Positions 24,863-33,387 of a DNA stretch of 43,284 bases are shown one piece after another. The first letter of the stretch is position 1. The number at the start of each line of letters is the position of its first letter. The stretch lies in the NCBI GenBank assembly GCA_020628425.1, contig JAHDEZ010000022.1, forward strand, positions 1-43,284, read 5' to 3'. This DNA is from Hellea sp. Lineage in GTDB: Bacteria; Pseudomonadota; Alphaproteobacteria; Caulobacterales; Maricaulaceae. Position numbers and translations under genes: made by a program. The notes beneath the pieces were generated by a model. That model did no database searches. It was given only the letters and a program-made list of their open reading frames with translations, and was not told the origin of the DNA.

Positions 24863-25764
24863 ATGCGCTCAAGCAAGGCCGTTGCCAGTCTTTGCGCGCC
24901 TTTATTGTCACCGCCCTCACCCTCTGCGTGGGTCATGTAGAGATAAGGTTCCAAAAGCTCCAGTTCTATCAATTTCAGCATTCCGTCATTACCCCGCAGT
25001 AAATCCACTCGCGCATAAAGCGGTTCAAAATCCAGCGCATCAAGTATGGCCTGCGCCGAAGCCAGTTCATCGGATTTAGGTTGGTATGTTTCTTCGGTCC
25101 CACCATAGAGAGATTGAATTCTGTAATCACCGGATTTAGCCCGCTTCAAAACTCCGTGAGAAAATTTGCCGCCAAAATATAGAAACGAGTATTCACCCTC
25201 TGCCTGTACGCTCGGCAAGAAAGCCTGTACCATGGCCACGTCCGGCGGAAGTTCATCGGCAGATGGAAAGGGTGTACCTTTAGTATATAATACTTGCCGC
25301 CAAGCACCGCCGCCAATGATGGGCTTAATAACAAGCTTTTCGGTCTCTAATGTTTCAAATGCCTGGGCAATGCCGGCTTCACTCACCTTGTCCAGATAAA
25401 GTGTTTTAATGACGGGCGCGCCTTTTTGACCCAACTCATCAAGATATGACTTCTCGGAATTCCAACGTAAAACGTTCACCGGGTTGAAAATATATGCTTG
25501 TTCGGATGCCTGAGTCATTTGATCGAGAAAGGCTGTCTCATTACCCTCAAAATAATCCCAGACAAACATGGGCATCATCGCATCAAAATCCGCAGCCCGA
25601 GACGCCGCTTCCCGCCATCGAATTATGGTCGTTTCCATGCCGTGGGCAGCAAAGGCTGGTGCGACCTTTCCCATTTGTTCCTCAAGTTCAAAAATATCTT
25701 CCCGAACACCGTCTGTTCCGGGCATCATATTGTCTGAAACCAGAATGCCGATCTTATATGTCAT
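24847..25764 (-). CDS. ATP-grasp family ligase, substrate unknown
   Basis: 305 residues. The C-terminal two thirds show an ATP-grasp fold: KLVIKPIIGGGAWR (ATP-binding Lys and flexible Gly-rich loop), MVQAFLPSVQAEGEYSFLYFGG, then a metal-binding end with LIELELLEPYLYM. It resembles glutathione-synthetase- or cycloserine-type ATP-grasp enzymes that join an acyl phosphate to an amine or thiol. Cytoplasmic. No pathway genes are adjacent, so the substrate cannot be named. Divergent from the PfkB kinase, with a 72-base gap. Confidence 0.85.
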   Translation of the reverse strand: MTYKIGILVSDNMMPGTDGVREDIFELEEQMGKVAPAFAAHGMETTIIRWREAASRAADFDAMMPMFVWDYFEGNETAFLDQMTQASEQAYIFNPVNVLRWNSEKSYLDELGQKGAPVIKTLYLDKVSEAGIAQAFETLETEKLVIKPIIGGGAWRQVLYTKGTPFPSADELPPDVAMVQAFLPSVQAEGEYSFLYFGGKFSHGVLKRAKSGDYRIQSLYGGTEETYQPKSDELASAQAILDALDFEPLYARVDLLRGNDGMLKLIELELLEPYLYMTHAEGEGGDNKGAQRLATALLERIKNAP

Positions 25765-25836
25765 AAACGCCTCAGATGGATTGCAAATGACCTCATAGTG
25801 CTTTAACGCGCCTGCACAAGCTAAAGAGGGTCGGCC

Positions 25837-26835
25837 ATGAGCGAAAAAATTGATGTATTAGGTATTGGCAACGCCATTATGGATGTCATTTCACCTGTAT
25901 CAGACGCATTTTTATCTGACAATGATATCGAAAAAGGGGGCATGACTCTTATCGATGAAGCACGCGCCCTGGATTTAAATCAGAAATTTTCCAATATCGG
26001 CAGTCCTCAGGAAATTGCCGGTGGATCAGCCGCTAATACGATAGTTGGCATTTCTCAATTGGGTGTGCGCTCTGCTTATGTGGGAAAAGTCGCCAATGAT
26101 AAAACCGGCAACCGGTTTGCTGCTGGCTTAAAAGAAGCGGGCGTCAAATATGCGACCAAACCTCTGGTCGGTCAGGACGCCACAGCCCGCTGCCTGATAG
26201 CTGTTACGCCGGACGGCGAGCGTTCTATGAACACATTTCTGGGCGCTTCAGTTAAGTTTGCTCCGGGGGATATTATCAAATCTCAAATCGAAGCGGCTCG
26301 GATCATCTATCTCGAAGGCTATCTTTTTGATCAGGAGCCTGCCAAACGCGCCTTTGTCAAAGCCTCCGAAATTGCGCAAGCCGCTGGAAAGACTGTCTCA
26401 CTAACGCTCTCAGATTTGTTTTGTGTCGATCGTCACCGGGAAAGTTTCAAACATCTCATCAATCATCACGTCGATATTCTCTTCGCTAACGAAGCTGAGC
26501 TCCTCTCTTTATATGAAACCGATAATTTCGACGCAGCGATTAAAGCTCTACGGAAAGATTGTAAAATTGCCTGCGTGACCCGCAGCGAAAAAGGATCTGT
26601 GATAATCGAGGGGAATGACATGCATACCATTTCTGTGGCCAGCGCCCGCTCTGTTACAGATACGACCGGTGCAGGAGATCAGTATGCGGCCGGTGTCCTG
26701 GCGGGTCATGTGCAAGGTATGGATTGGAAGAGCGCTGGTTATCTGGGCAGTATATGTGCCGCCGAGGTTATATCTCACTATGGCGCCCGACCGGAAACCT
26801 CAATTCACGGATTGATTGTTTCGGCTACGGATTAA
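25837..26835 (+). CDS. PfkB family kinase, probably adenosine kinase
   Basis: 332 residues of the ribokinase/PfkB family. Clear are the substrate-binding region GNAIMDV, the first signature region GGSAANTIVGISQLG and the second signature DTTGAGDQYAAGVLAG with the catalytic Asp. The overall look fits the alphaproteobacterial adenosine kinase-like subgroup, which phosphorylates adenosine to AMP in purine salvage; another nucleoside or sugar is possible. GAGGG precedes the ATG. Its stop lies 4 bases from that of the convergent MarR gene. Confidence 0.87.
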   Translation: MSEKIDVLGIGNAIMDVISPVSDAFLSDNDIEKGGMTLIDEARALDLNQKFSNIGSPQEIAGGSAANTIVGISQLGVRSAYVGKVANDKTGNRFAAGLKEAGVKYATKPLVGQDATARCLIAVTPDGERSMNTFLGASVKFAPGDIIKSQIEAARIIYLEGYLFDQEPAKRAFVKASEIAQAAGKTVSLTLSDLFCVDRHRESFKHLINHHVDILFANEAELLSLYETDNFDAAIKALRKDCKIACVTRSEKGSVIIEGNDMHTISVASARSVTDTTGAGDQYAAGVLAGHVQGMDWKSAGYLGSICAAEVISHYGARPETSIHGLIVSATD

Positions 26836-26839
26836 TTTT

Positions 26840-27382
26840 CTAGCGCCGGTTGGGGGTGAATTTTTTCAACTTAAGAATACGAACTCTGTTTTGCAGAGTT
26901 TTGAGTGTTCTCTCGATAGACTGAATTTCATCCAGGCTAGGGCCGTCTATGGCCAAGTCTTTGGAGGCAAACAGTTCTTCACATTTCGCATTATAGTCCC
27001 GCGCCAAATCCAAACCCTTCTCGGTCAGCGTTAAAAACCGGCTGCGCGAGTCCGCTTGGTTTTCATGTGAGTTGATGTACCCATCCTTGACTAAAAGTTT
27101 TGTCGATCGGGTGACTGTTGCGGGATCCAGCCCGGTTCGTCTGAAAATATCCGTAGAAGTCAAAGGTTTAGGGGACTCGTGCAAAGCCCCCAAAACCTGC
27201 AAATCACGAATAGTGTAACGATCGGGCACATCGAGCTCCGGTAACACGGCCCGCTTGAGAAGCTTCACATAACCGGACGCCACCGTTGACATTAATGCGT
27301 GGAGATTAGACTCCGCTAAACTAGCATTTAACTGGGGAAAATCATTATTTAATCCAGACGAGCGGGTGTCATAGGTTGACAT
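26840..27382 (-). CDS. MarR family transcriptional regulator
   Basis: 180 residues from the ATG at 27382, chosen for its GAGG ribosome site; an upstream extension to 27442 is open but lacks one. The winged helix shows TSTDIFRRTGLDPATVTRSTKLLVKDGYI as recognition region and SRFLTLTEKGLDL as wing. MarR proteins are dimeric repressors, often released by small aromatic ligands. Upstream lies an inverted repeat (27413-27432) that could be its own operator. It shares the 186-base divergent region with lolA, so control of lolA is possible but not shown. Confidence 0.9.
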   Translation of the reverse strand: MSTYDTRSSGLNNDFPQLNASLAESNLHALMSTVASGYVKLLKRAVLPELDVPDRYTIRDLQVLGALHESPKPLTSTDIFRRTGLDPATVTRSTKLLVKDGYINSHENQADSRSRFLTLTEKGLDLARDYNAKCEELFASKDLAIDGPSLDEIQSIERTLKTLQNRVRILKLKKFTPNRR

Positions 27383-27412
27383 TAGGACCTCTTTCTCTCC
27401 GTCCCCCCCGGC

Positions 27413-27432
27413 TATATGTACCAACACATATA
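27413..27432. promoter_or_regulatory. Candidate MarR operator palindrome
   Basis: TATATGT-ACCAAC-ACATATA, a perfect 7-bp inverted repeat 31 bases upstream of the marR start codon, of the size and AT-richness typical of MarR sites. Confidence 0.45.
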
Positions 27433-27568
27433 TCACAATCATAAGTTCATTGCAATCAATCCAAAGATGAATCTGCGTGGATAAAATTTAATGAAAAAAC
27501 CTTTTTTATTCAGCATGGATTAAATTCTGATCTTCTATATGAAAGATGTGAAACCAAGGAGGTGACAT

Positions 27569-28255
27569 ATGAAAGTGACAAAAAAGATCATGTTATTGTC
27601 AACGGCCGTTTTAGGTCTTGGAATAGGTGCTGTGGCTGTCAGCCAGACAGCGCCGCAATCTATGGCACCTCAAGCCATTCCATCTCCATTCACAGATCCG
27701 ACCAATGTCAGTGTGGATCTAGCCCGACTGGATGCAGCTTTAAATTCCATTTCGAATTTCGAAGGTCGCTTCCTGCAATATAATCCGGACGGCAGTCTGG
27801 ATAAAGGAAAGATCTATCTTTCACGCCCGGGCCGCATGCGTTTTGAATATGAAGCTCCAAACCCGCTTTTGGTTGTCTCAGATGGCGTGACGCTGGTACA
27901 ACATGACAAAATGCTGGAAACCACAGACCGTGTGCCTTTATCGGCCACGCCGCTCAACTATTTCCTCAAGGAAAACGTTCAATTGGAACGGGATACGGAG
28001 GTTGTTGGACTGGTAAAAACCCCTGAGGTGGTCCGCGTCACATCGATTGACGGGAGCGGCGAAACAGATGGTGCCCTGACCATGGTCTTTGACGCCAATA
28101 CTCTGGCCTTCAAGGCATGGATTGTCGAAGATGCTATGGGCGGTCAGACAGTCGTAGAGCTGGCAGACCTTAGATATAACGGCAATATCGACCCGCGTAT
28201 TTATCAGTTCCGAGACGATAGCGATCGTCGTGACCGGAACCGCCGCAGACGTTAG
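27569..28255 (+). CDS. lolA: LolA-like periplasmic lipoprotein carrier
   Basis: 228 residues with an N-terminal signal/anchor (about 8-25) and the LolA fold signature FEGRFLQYNPDG, GKIYLSRPGRMRFEYEAPNPLLVVSDG and PLNYFLKENV. LolA takes mature lipoproteins from LolCDE in the inner membrane and carries them to the outer membrane. It ends with a very basic tail (RRDRNRRRR), which is unusual. AAGGAGG gives a perfect ribosome site. Seven predicted lipoproteins lie 4-17 kb away, but nothing shows a specific link. Confidence 0.9.
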   Translation: MKVTKKIMLLSTAVLGLGIGAVAVSQTAPQSMAPQAIPSPFTDPTNVSVDLARLDAALNSISNFEGRFLQYNPDGSLDKGKIYLSRPGRMRFEYEAPNPLLVVSDGVTLVQHDKMLETTDRVPLSATPLNYFLKENVQLERDTEVVGLVKTPEVVRVTSIDGSGETDGALTMVFDANTLAFKAWIVEDAMGGQTVVELADLRYNGNIDPRIYQFRDDSDRRDRNRRRR

Positions 28256-28285
28256 CTTAAATAACGACAGACGTATAAACAACTT

Positions 28286-28315
28286 GCCTTGCTTAGCGCG
28301 AACGTTAAGCAAGGC
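28286..28315 (+). promoter_or_regulatory. Strong hairpin masking the xthA ribosome site
   Basis: GCCTTGCTTA pairs perfectly with TAAGCAAGGC, and the loop can add GCG/CGT to give about 13 pairs. The AAGG that should bind the ribosome is inside the stem, and the hairpin ends 2 bases before the xthA ATG. No T-run follows. It may end lolA transcripts weakly or restrain xthA translation. Confidence 0.65.
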
Positions 28316-28317
28316 TT

Positions 28318-29139
28318 ATGTCTGTTAAAATTACCACATGGAATATTAACTCGGTCCGCCTGCGCCAAGGATTGGTTTGCGACTTTCTCAAAGAGCATTC
28401 GCCAGATGTCCTGGCTCTGCAGGAAATTAAATGCCTCGAAGATCAGTTTCCCTATAAGCCTTTCCAAGAACTCGGATATGAGCATATCGAGGTCTCTGGC
28501 CAAAAAGCCTATCACGGCGCCGCCACGCTTTCACGTCTGCCCATGGAACGTTTGCCCACCACATTTTGCCCATTGGATCATGCTCGTCATGTCAGCACGC
28601 GGGTCATCGCCGAAAACGAAGACTTCGAATTGCATAATTTTTACATTCCGGCAGGGGGCGACATTGCTGACCCGGAGAAAAACGACAAATTTCGACACAA
28701 GCTTGATTTTCTGGCGGTTATGAATGGCTATTTTACCCAAAGATTTGTTGAGGGCGACGTGCATCAGGTTCTGGTCGGGGATTTTAATATTGCTCCCGGA
28801 GAGCACGATGTCTGGTCCCACAAGCAGCTCTTAAAGGTCGTCAGCCATACACCTATTGAGGTGGAGACATTAGCCAAGCTGCAGAAATCCCATGATTTTA
28901 TCGACACTAGTCGCCTATTCCGCGACGACGAAGAAAAACTTTACAGCTGGTGGTCATACCGGGCGCGAGACGTCATGGCGTCCAACCGGGGTCGGCGGCT
29001 GGATCATATCTGGGTCAGCCCGGCCCTCGAAGAGGCCGTGCGCAAGCCCGGTCGAGACGGATATGAAATTCATACAGAATGGCGGGTGAAGGAAAAACCC
29101 TCCGATCATGTGCCGGTCACACAGATTTTAGCGCTCTAA
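28318..29139 (+). CDS. xthA: Exodeoxyribonuclease III
   Basis: 273 residues, full length for ExoIII. This enzyme cuts DNA at abasic sites and degrades 3' ends in base excision repair. Catalytic motifs of the endonuclease/exonuclease/phosphatase fold are all visible: TWNINSVR, LQEIKC (metal-binding Glu), VGDFNIAP, WWSYRARD and RLDHIWVS, ending SDHVPV with the catalytic His. Preceded by lolA with a strong hairpin between. Its stop overlaps that of the convergent YhhN gene by four bases. Confidence 0.96.
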   Translation: MSVKITTWNINSVRLRQGLVCDFLKEHSPDVLALQEIKCLEDQFPYKPFQELGYEHIEVSGQKAYHGAATLSRLPMERLPTTFCPLDHARHVSTRVIAENEDFELHNFYIPAGGDIADPEKNDKFRHKLDFLAVMNGYFTQRFVEGDVHQVLVGDFNIAPGEHDVWSHKQLLKVVSHTPIEVETLAKLQKSHDFIDTSRLFRDDEEKLYSWWSYRARDVMASNRGRRLDHIWVSPALEEAVRKPGRDGYEIHTEWRVKEKPSDHVPVTQILAL

Positions 29140-29753
29140 AACGCGGCGGATAAGGCAAACAGACCCTGCGCGCCAAAATATAGCGGCGTAATTGCCAAAG
29201 CATTCGCCCCCTCTTCTTTGACAAAACGATCGCGCGCAACAAACATGTCGGACACCGCAAACATGATAGCCGCCAGAGGAACATACCAAATGGGCATATC
29301 AAGCGCGCGCAACACCATGGCCACGATGATGGCCGTGTAAACAATCACCGGTATTTTCATATCTTTGGGCAGCTTGTTCCAAATCCAAACCAGATAAGCG
29401 CCTGCGGCCAGGGCGGGAATAATCCCGAGCCAATTAAAACCCGCCTCTGGCACCATGCGAATAAAGGCAATCACATATAGAAGGTGCCCTATTGCAAATG
29501 CTGCCATGCCAAGCTGAAATTTCACTGGGTTGTCACGGGAGAGTAAAAAAACATCACCGACAGCACAGGCGAAAAGCGCGGCCAAAATCCACTTTCCATA
29601 TTCCCAGTAAATAGCCCCGCCCAGAATAGCTATAAGAATAAAGGCGAACGCGGCCAACGGTTTGAACCAGTATTGCCGGGGCCGGTCCTGTTTATATTCC
29701 ACCCAGGTCAAGGCCGCAACGAGTAGTGCATATAGGATCAAGATAATGGTCAT
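29136..29753 (-). CDS. YhhN/TMEM86 family lysoplasmalogenase-like membrane protein
   Basis: 205 residues with about seven or eight transmembrane segments. The family signature is visible as ALFACAVGDVFLL (Gly-Asp) and AIMFAVSDMFVARDRF (Ser-Asp), acidic residues inside the membrane. Characterised members hydrolyse the vinyl-ether bond of lysoplasmalogens; many bacterial members are untested. It overlaps the 3' end of xthA by four bases and is transcribed against it. Confidence 0.88.
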   Translation of the reverse strand: MTIILILYALLVAALTWVEYKQDRPRQYWFKPLAAFAFILIAILGGAIYWEYGKWILAALFACAVGDVFLLSRDNPVKFQLGMAAFAIGHLLYVIAFIRMVPEAGFNWLGIIPALAAGAYLVWIWNKLPKDMKIPVIVYTAIIVAMVLRALDMPIWYVPLAAIMFAVSDMFVARDRFVKEEGANALAITPLYFGAQGLFALSAAF

Positions 29754-29874
29754 GCCTGGAACATGGCATGGAAAATAAAGTTTTTAAACTACATTTAAAA
29801 TCCGCTCGCCCCAGTAAAGGCTGGCGGGGCAGTCTGCGAAAGCTTATCGGCTGGATAGAGTTTAGAAAACCGGA

Positions 29875-29893
29875 TCCCAAATCTAGTTTGGGA
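29875..29893 (-). terminator. Possible weak terminator after the response regulator
   Basis: TCCCAAA-TCTAG-TTTGGGA, a 7-bp stem 20 bases past the response-regulator stop, followed on the minus strand only by a short interrupted T-run. Could be just a chance palindrome. Confidence 0.35.
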
Positions 29894-29912
29894 AGAGCGG
29901 AGAATTTTAAAA

Positions 29913-30620
29913 CTATCCAGCGACCAGTCGGTAACCCCCCGGTTCGGTCACCAGCAATGTGGCCACACCTTTTTCCGGTTCGATCTTCTGGCGCAAGCGG
30001 TAAACATGGGTTTCCAGCGTATGGGTCGTCACACCGGAATTATAGCCCCAGACCTCGTGCAGAAGCTCATCGCGACCAACAGGCTTGCCGCCGGCCCGGT
30101 AAAGATATTTCAGAATATTGGTTTCCTTTTCCGTCAGACGAATTTCACGGGGCTGGTTACCATTTTCATCAACCGGCGGAACAAGACGCTTGTAGGCGGG
30201 TTTGAACTCATAAGGGCCGATCTTAAACGTGGCTTCTTCGCTTTGTTCAAAACTCCGAAGATGTGCCCGCAGGCGCGCCAGAAGAACTGCAAAGCGAAAC
30301 GGCTTGGTCACATAATCACTGGCCCCCGAGTTCAGGCCCAGAATTTCATTCATTTCGCCATCATTGCCGGTCAGCATCACAATCGGTGCAGCCACACCGG
30401 CTTTGCGCATAATATCACAGGCTTCCGTGCCGAGCATATCCGGCAAGTCCACATCCAGAAGAATCAGATCAAAAGGCGATGACTTTGCCAGCTCTATGCC
30501 GTCCGTTGCATTGGCGGCACCCGCCGTTTCAAACTCATCATAAAGCGCGAATTGTTCGATCAGTTCTTCGCGTAAATCATCGTCGTCGTCGATTAACAGC
30601 AATCTCTTTTTTACAGCCAT
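29913..30620 (-). CDS. OmpR/PhoB-type response regulator without adjacent kinase
   Basis: 235 residues. The receiver domain shows the acidic patch LIDDDDD (9-15), phospho-acceptor Asp56 in ILLDVDLPD, VMLTGND and Lys in DYVTKPF. The C-terminal winged helix has EIRLTEKETNILKYL, a DELLHEVWGYNSGVTTHTLE recognition region and THVYRLRQKIEP, ending with the GYRLV hairpin. It is typical of an alphaproteobacterial regulator group with this exact YNSGVTTHTLETH pattern. No histidine kinase gene is near, so its partner is elsewhere. Divergent from the YkuD gene. Confidence 0.93.
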   Translation of the reverse strand: MAVKKRLLLIDDDDDLREELIEQFALYDEFETAGAANATDGIELAKSSPFDLILLDVDLPDMLGTEACDIMRKAGVAAPIVMLTGNDGEMNEILGLNSGASDYVTKPFRFAVLLARLRAHLRSFEQSEEATFKIGPYEFKPAYKRLVPPVDENGNQPREIRLTEKETNILKYLYRAGGKPVGRDELLHEVWGYNSGVTTHTLETHVYRLRQKIEPEKGVATLLVTEPGGYRLVAG

Positions 30621-30728
30621 GGTGGTAGTCCTTTGTCAGCTGGTGTCTTTGCGCGGTTTTTAGTCTTGCAATTCACAATAGGCTAATGCCAGTTTGCTCG
30701 CAATCATTCAAATTGCCGTGAGGTATAT

Positions 30729-31253
30729 GTGAGTATTACGGTCAACTGCGCCAATGGGATCATACATATTGATGATCAGGTCTATCCGTGCCGGACAGGC
30801 CGGGGTGGTTATATTTCTGCCGATAAAGGACGAGAAGGTGACGAGAAAACACCGACAGGGGATTATATCGTAAGGTTTGGCTTTTACCGCGCCGATCGCC
30901 TGCCGGATGCTAATAGGTTTCCGCTCCCAACTAAACTAACCATGCGCCCCCTGCAAGAAGATGACGGCTGGTGCGATGATCCCGATCATCCAGCTTACAA
31001 TCGTTTCATAGCGCTTCCGTTCGAAAGTTCTCATGAAAAATTATGGCGAGAGGACGGAGCTTACGATGTCATTCTTGTGATTAATCACAATGATACACCA
31101 CCGGAGCCCGGTCTTGGCTCGGCCGTTTTTATTCATATCGCGCAACCGGATGATCGCCAGACCTTGGGCTGCATCGCGGTAACCCCTGACGTGATGGTGA
31201 AGCTATTGACTGCGATAGGGCCGGGAACAAAATTACGGATTGAGTCGGGCTAA
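30729..31253 (+). CDS. L,D-transpeptidase (YkuD) fold protein lacking a signal peptide
   Basis: 174 residues with a GTG start preceded by GAGGT. The YkuD catalytic motif is present as HIAQPDDRQTLGCIAV (His136, Cys148), and KTPTGDYIV is the usual early strand. YkuD enzymes cross-link peptidoglycan or attach proteins to it from the periplasm. No signal peptide or anchor is visible, as in a subset of short alphaproteobacterial homologs, so either export is non-classical or the role is cytoplasmic. Its stop is 6 bases from that of the convergent flp gene. Confidence 0.87.
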   Translation: MSITVNCANGIIHIDDQVYPCRTGRGGYISADKGREGDEKTPTGDYIVRFGFYRADRLPDANRFPLPTKLTMRPLQEDDGWCDDPDHPAYNRFIALPFESSHEKLWREDGAYDVILVINHNDTPPEPGLGSAVFIHIAQPDDRQTLGCIAVTPDVMVKLLTAIGPGTKLRIESG

Positions 31254-31259
31254 ATTAAC

Positions 31260-31454
31260 TTAGTCGACAGCCGGCATATCCGTATTCAGGTCGCCCCAAT
31301 AGTCGACGACTTTGTCGCTCACCAGGCCAATGGTAATAACAACCAGAGCTGTAATTATTCCAATAAGAAGTGAATATTCGATCAGCGAACTGCCCTTTAT
31401 GTCTTCCTTTAGCTTTTGAACGGCCAATTGCCCCTTTATAATGGTTTCAATCAC
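31260..31454 (-). CDS. Flp/Fap type IVb pilin
   Basis: 64 residues. The prepilin site is visible as KG-SSLIEYSLL (cleavage after Gly21, Glu26 at mature +5), followed by the hydrophobic helix (LLIGIITALVVITIGLV). Flp pilins are assembled by the tad/cpa secretion system into adhesive pili. GTG start with GGAG upstream. No tad genes are in the window, so the assembly machinery must be elsewhere. The N-terminal leader is basic, as expected. Confidence 0.92.
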   Translation of the reverse strand: MIETIIKGQLAVQKLKEDIKGSSLIEYSLLIGIITALVVITIGLVSDKVVDYWGDLNTDMPAVD

Positions 31455-31790
31455 TTTTAACTCCAGACTTATGTGTACGTTAAACAGGCAGCAGAGCTTG
31501 GCTTGCTAACGGCCCCGCCGGATCCTCCGGCCTGTATAGCTTTTATTAACCTAGATTTTATCGGCGCCGCATTTCAAACCCCCAATTATCAGCCGACATA
31601 TAGTCTTATGTTGTTCAGACATTATTGAATTGATTTGTCATGAAATTCACCGAGGCTCCCGCCCGTTTATTTTCGTTTCCCCGGGAAATACTTTAATTCT
31701 AAACTATCTGTTCGAGCCCTGTTTTGGTTCGTTTGAAAATAATAATTTATTAACCATAAACCTTGGCCCGGGACTTGCTTCTGTGCCAGC
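31455..31790. other. 336-base gap between flp and a small secreted-protein gene
   Basis: No convincing gene or RNA. It holds the leftward flp promoter region, a short hairpin GCCGG-ATCCT-CCGGC (31517-31531), and a weak promoter-like pair for the rightward gene (TTGAAA at 31733 and CATAAA at 31755, 16 bases apart). The right part is AT-rich. Confidence 0.5.
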
Positions 31791-32069
31791 ATGAAGCATT
31801 TTGTGGTTTATTCTGGGTTATTTCTTTTATTCGCGACCTCCATTGGAGCGACCAAATTTCTCGACAGTTATTCTAGTCAATATGTGAACTGTGCTCAAAA
31901 ATGGAAATCGACCGTCGCATCTGCCCAAGGCAAGCCGGCTTTGGCCTCACGTTTAATAGAAATGCTGGATGAAAATACGTTGACCGCAAATGGTCAGACT
32001 TGCCCTGAGCTTCGCGAGGGTCACATCAATACGCTGAAAACCGATCTCGAGGGTTTTTTACGCCGCTAG
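31791..32069 (+). CDS. Small secreted protein, unknown
   Basis: 92 residues, not recognised. A signal peptide (hydrophobic 4-18, likely cut near GAT) is followed by about 70 mostly helical residues with two cysteines (YVNCAQ and QTCPEL) that could form a disulfide. No obvious ribosome site precedes the ATG. The stop overlaps the nth stop by four bases. Exported nature and coding-like composition support it, but homologs are needed for confidence. Confidence 0.6.
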   Translation: MKHFVVYSGLFLLFATSIGATKFLDSYSSQYVNCAQKWKSTVASAQGKPALASRLIEMLDENTLTANGQTCPELREGHINTLKTDLEGFLRR

Positions 32070-32758
32070 CTATCCACGGGTTTAGTTTTATCTTTAAACT
32101 TACAAATCGGCTCAATCACACAATTAAAGCATTTAGGTTTACGAGCTATACAGACATAGCGTCCGTGTAAAATTAGCCAGTGATGGGCATGTAGAGCATA
32201 CTCATCCGGTGTCACTTTCAAGAGATTAAGCTCTACCTCCAGCGGGTCTTTACCGGGGGCCATACCGGTTCGGTTGGAGACCCTGAATATATGAGTATCC
32301 ACAGCCATAGTGGGTTGGTTGAAGGCTTCGTTTAAAACCACATTAGCGGTTTTTCGACCAACACCCGGAAGCTTTTCTAAATCTTCGCGATTATCGGGAA
32401 CCACACTCTCAAAATCATCAATGAGCATTTGCGAAAGCTTTATGACATTTTTGGCTTTATTGCGAAAAAGACCAATGGTTTTAATATGGTCACGGACTTT
32501 ATCTTCGCCCAGAGCCACCATTTTCTCTGGCGTATCGGCAGCCTCAAACAGGGCTTTAGTCGCTTTGTTCACGCCCACATCTGTGGCCTGAGCCGATAGG
32601 GCCACCGCGACGACCAATGTATAGGGATTTGAATAATGAAGTTCTGTGCGTGGGGCCGGGTCAAGTTTCGCCAATTCTTTATAGATATCGGCAATCTGCG
32701 CCCGGGTCAGTTTCGGGCGCGGCAGTTTTTTCTTTTTTGCCGGTTTTTTGGCCGCCAT
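32066..32758 (-). CDS. nth: Endonuclease III
   Basis: 230 residues. A base excision repair glycosylase/AP lyase for oxidised pyrimidines. Visible are the helix-hairpin-helix with catalytic Lys (LPGVGRKTANVV), the catalytic Asp (AVDTHIFRVSNR) and the four-cysteine iron-sulfur loop CIARKPKCFNCVIEPIC. The N-terminus has an extra Lys-rich stretch (AAKKPAKKKK). Its ATG shares a base with the stop codon of the FMN reductase gene, so the two are co-translated. Confidence 0.97.
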   Translation of the reverse strand: MAAKKPAKKKKLPRPKLTRAQIADIYKELAKLDPAPRTELHYSNPYTLVVAVALSAQATDVGVNKATKALFEAADTPEKMVALGEDKVRDHIKTIGLFRNKAKNVIKLSQMLIDDFESVVPDNREDLEKLPGVGRKTANVVLNEAFNQPTMAVDTHIFRVSNRTGMAPGKDPLEVELNLLKVTPDEYALHAHHWLILHGRYVCIARKPKCFNCVIEPICKFKDKTKPVDS

Positions 32759-33312
32759 TATCGCTTAGCTTTGATCCGCGAAAGCATTTGGTCCAGCATT
32801 TTATCTGCAAAGGTTGATGCCGGTTCCGCGGTCAAATGGCCTTTGGTATCGAAAGCCTTCGCAGCAAACCCGCACCCAGCTTGCGTTGGAACCAGGTCAG
32901 CACCCAGGCGCATCAGTAAAAACTGCAATTCCCGCATCACCATTATGCCGCTCATGGGGCCCGGCGTGCAGGCGGCGATGCCATAAATTCGCCCGTTTAT
33001 ATGCCCCGTCTCGACCGTCGACGTCCAATCTATGGCATTTTTGAGAACCGGTGGAAGCCCACCATTATATTCGGGTGTCACAATGACGACGCCGTCAAAC
33101 CCCTTCATACGGGTTATCAGTTTTTTGACCCCTGCCGGCGTTTTTAGGTCGCCATGGTAAAGGGGCAAATCATACGTATCGAGATTTATTTCTCCGGTTT
33201 TAACGCCCTTGGCTTTGGCCTTTTTTTGTATGGCTTTGGAGAGTTGTTGATTGATAGATCCGGTCCGCAAAGAGCCGCAAAGAAACCCGATACGGGGCGG
33301 TGATTTAGCCAT
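32758..33312 (-). CDS. NADPH-dependent FMN reductase family flavoprotein
   Basis: 184 residues of the flavodoxin-like reductase family (ChrR/SsuE/azoreductase-like). The FMN phosphate loop GSLRTGSINQQL and the VTPEYNGGLPPVLKNAIDW motif are diagnostic. These enzymes reduce quinones, azo dyes or chromate using NADPH; the natural substrate here is unknown. Overlaps the nth start by one base. Confidence 0.92.
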   Translation of the reverse strand: MAKSPPRIGFLCGSLRTGSINQQLSKAIQKKAKAKGVKTGEINLDTYDLPLYHGDLKTPAGVKKLITRMKGFDGVVIVTPEYNGGLPPVLKNAIDWTSTVETGHINGRIYGIAACTPGPMSGIMVMRELQFLLMRLGADLVPTQAGCGFAAKAFDTKGHLTAEPASTFADKMLDQMLSRIKAKR

Positions 33313-33387
33313 AAGACACGTCCTGTTTTGTCTGCTTTATAGGTATACGTTAGACAGGTGCAAGCAAGATCAAAGATTTATCCGGTT

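Noticed and set aside
27569-28255. LolA as a dedicated partner of the fam lipoproteins
   Set aside because: LolA is a general housekeeping carrier in proteobacteria and lies over 4 kb from the array on the other strand with unrelated genes between, so the link is not supported.
31517-31531. Short GC hairpin as intrinsic terminator
   Set aside because: Only 5 bp, no adjacent T-run, and it lies in a divergent promoter region where no terminator is expected.
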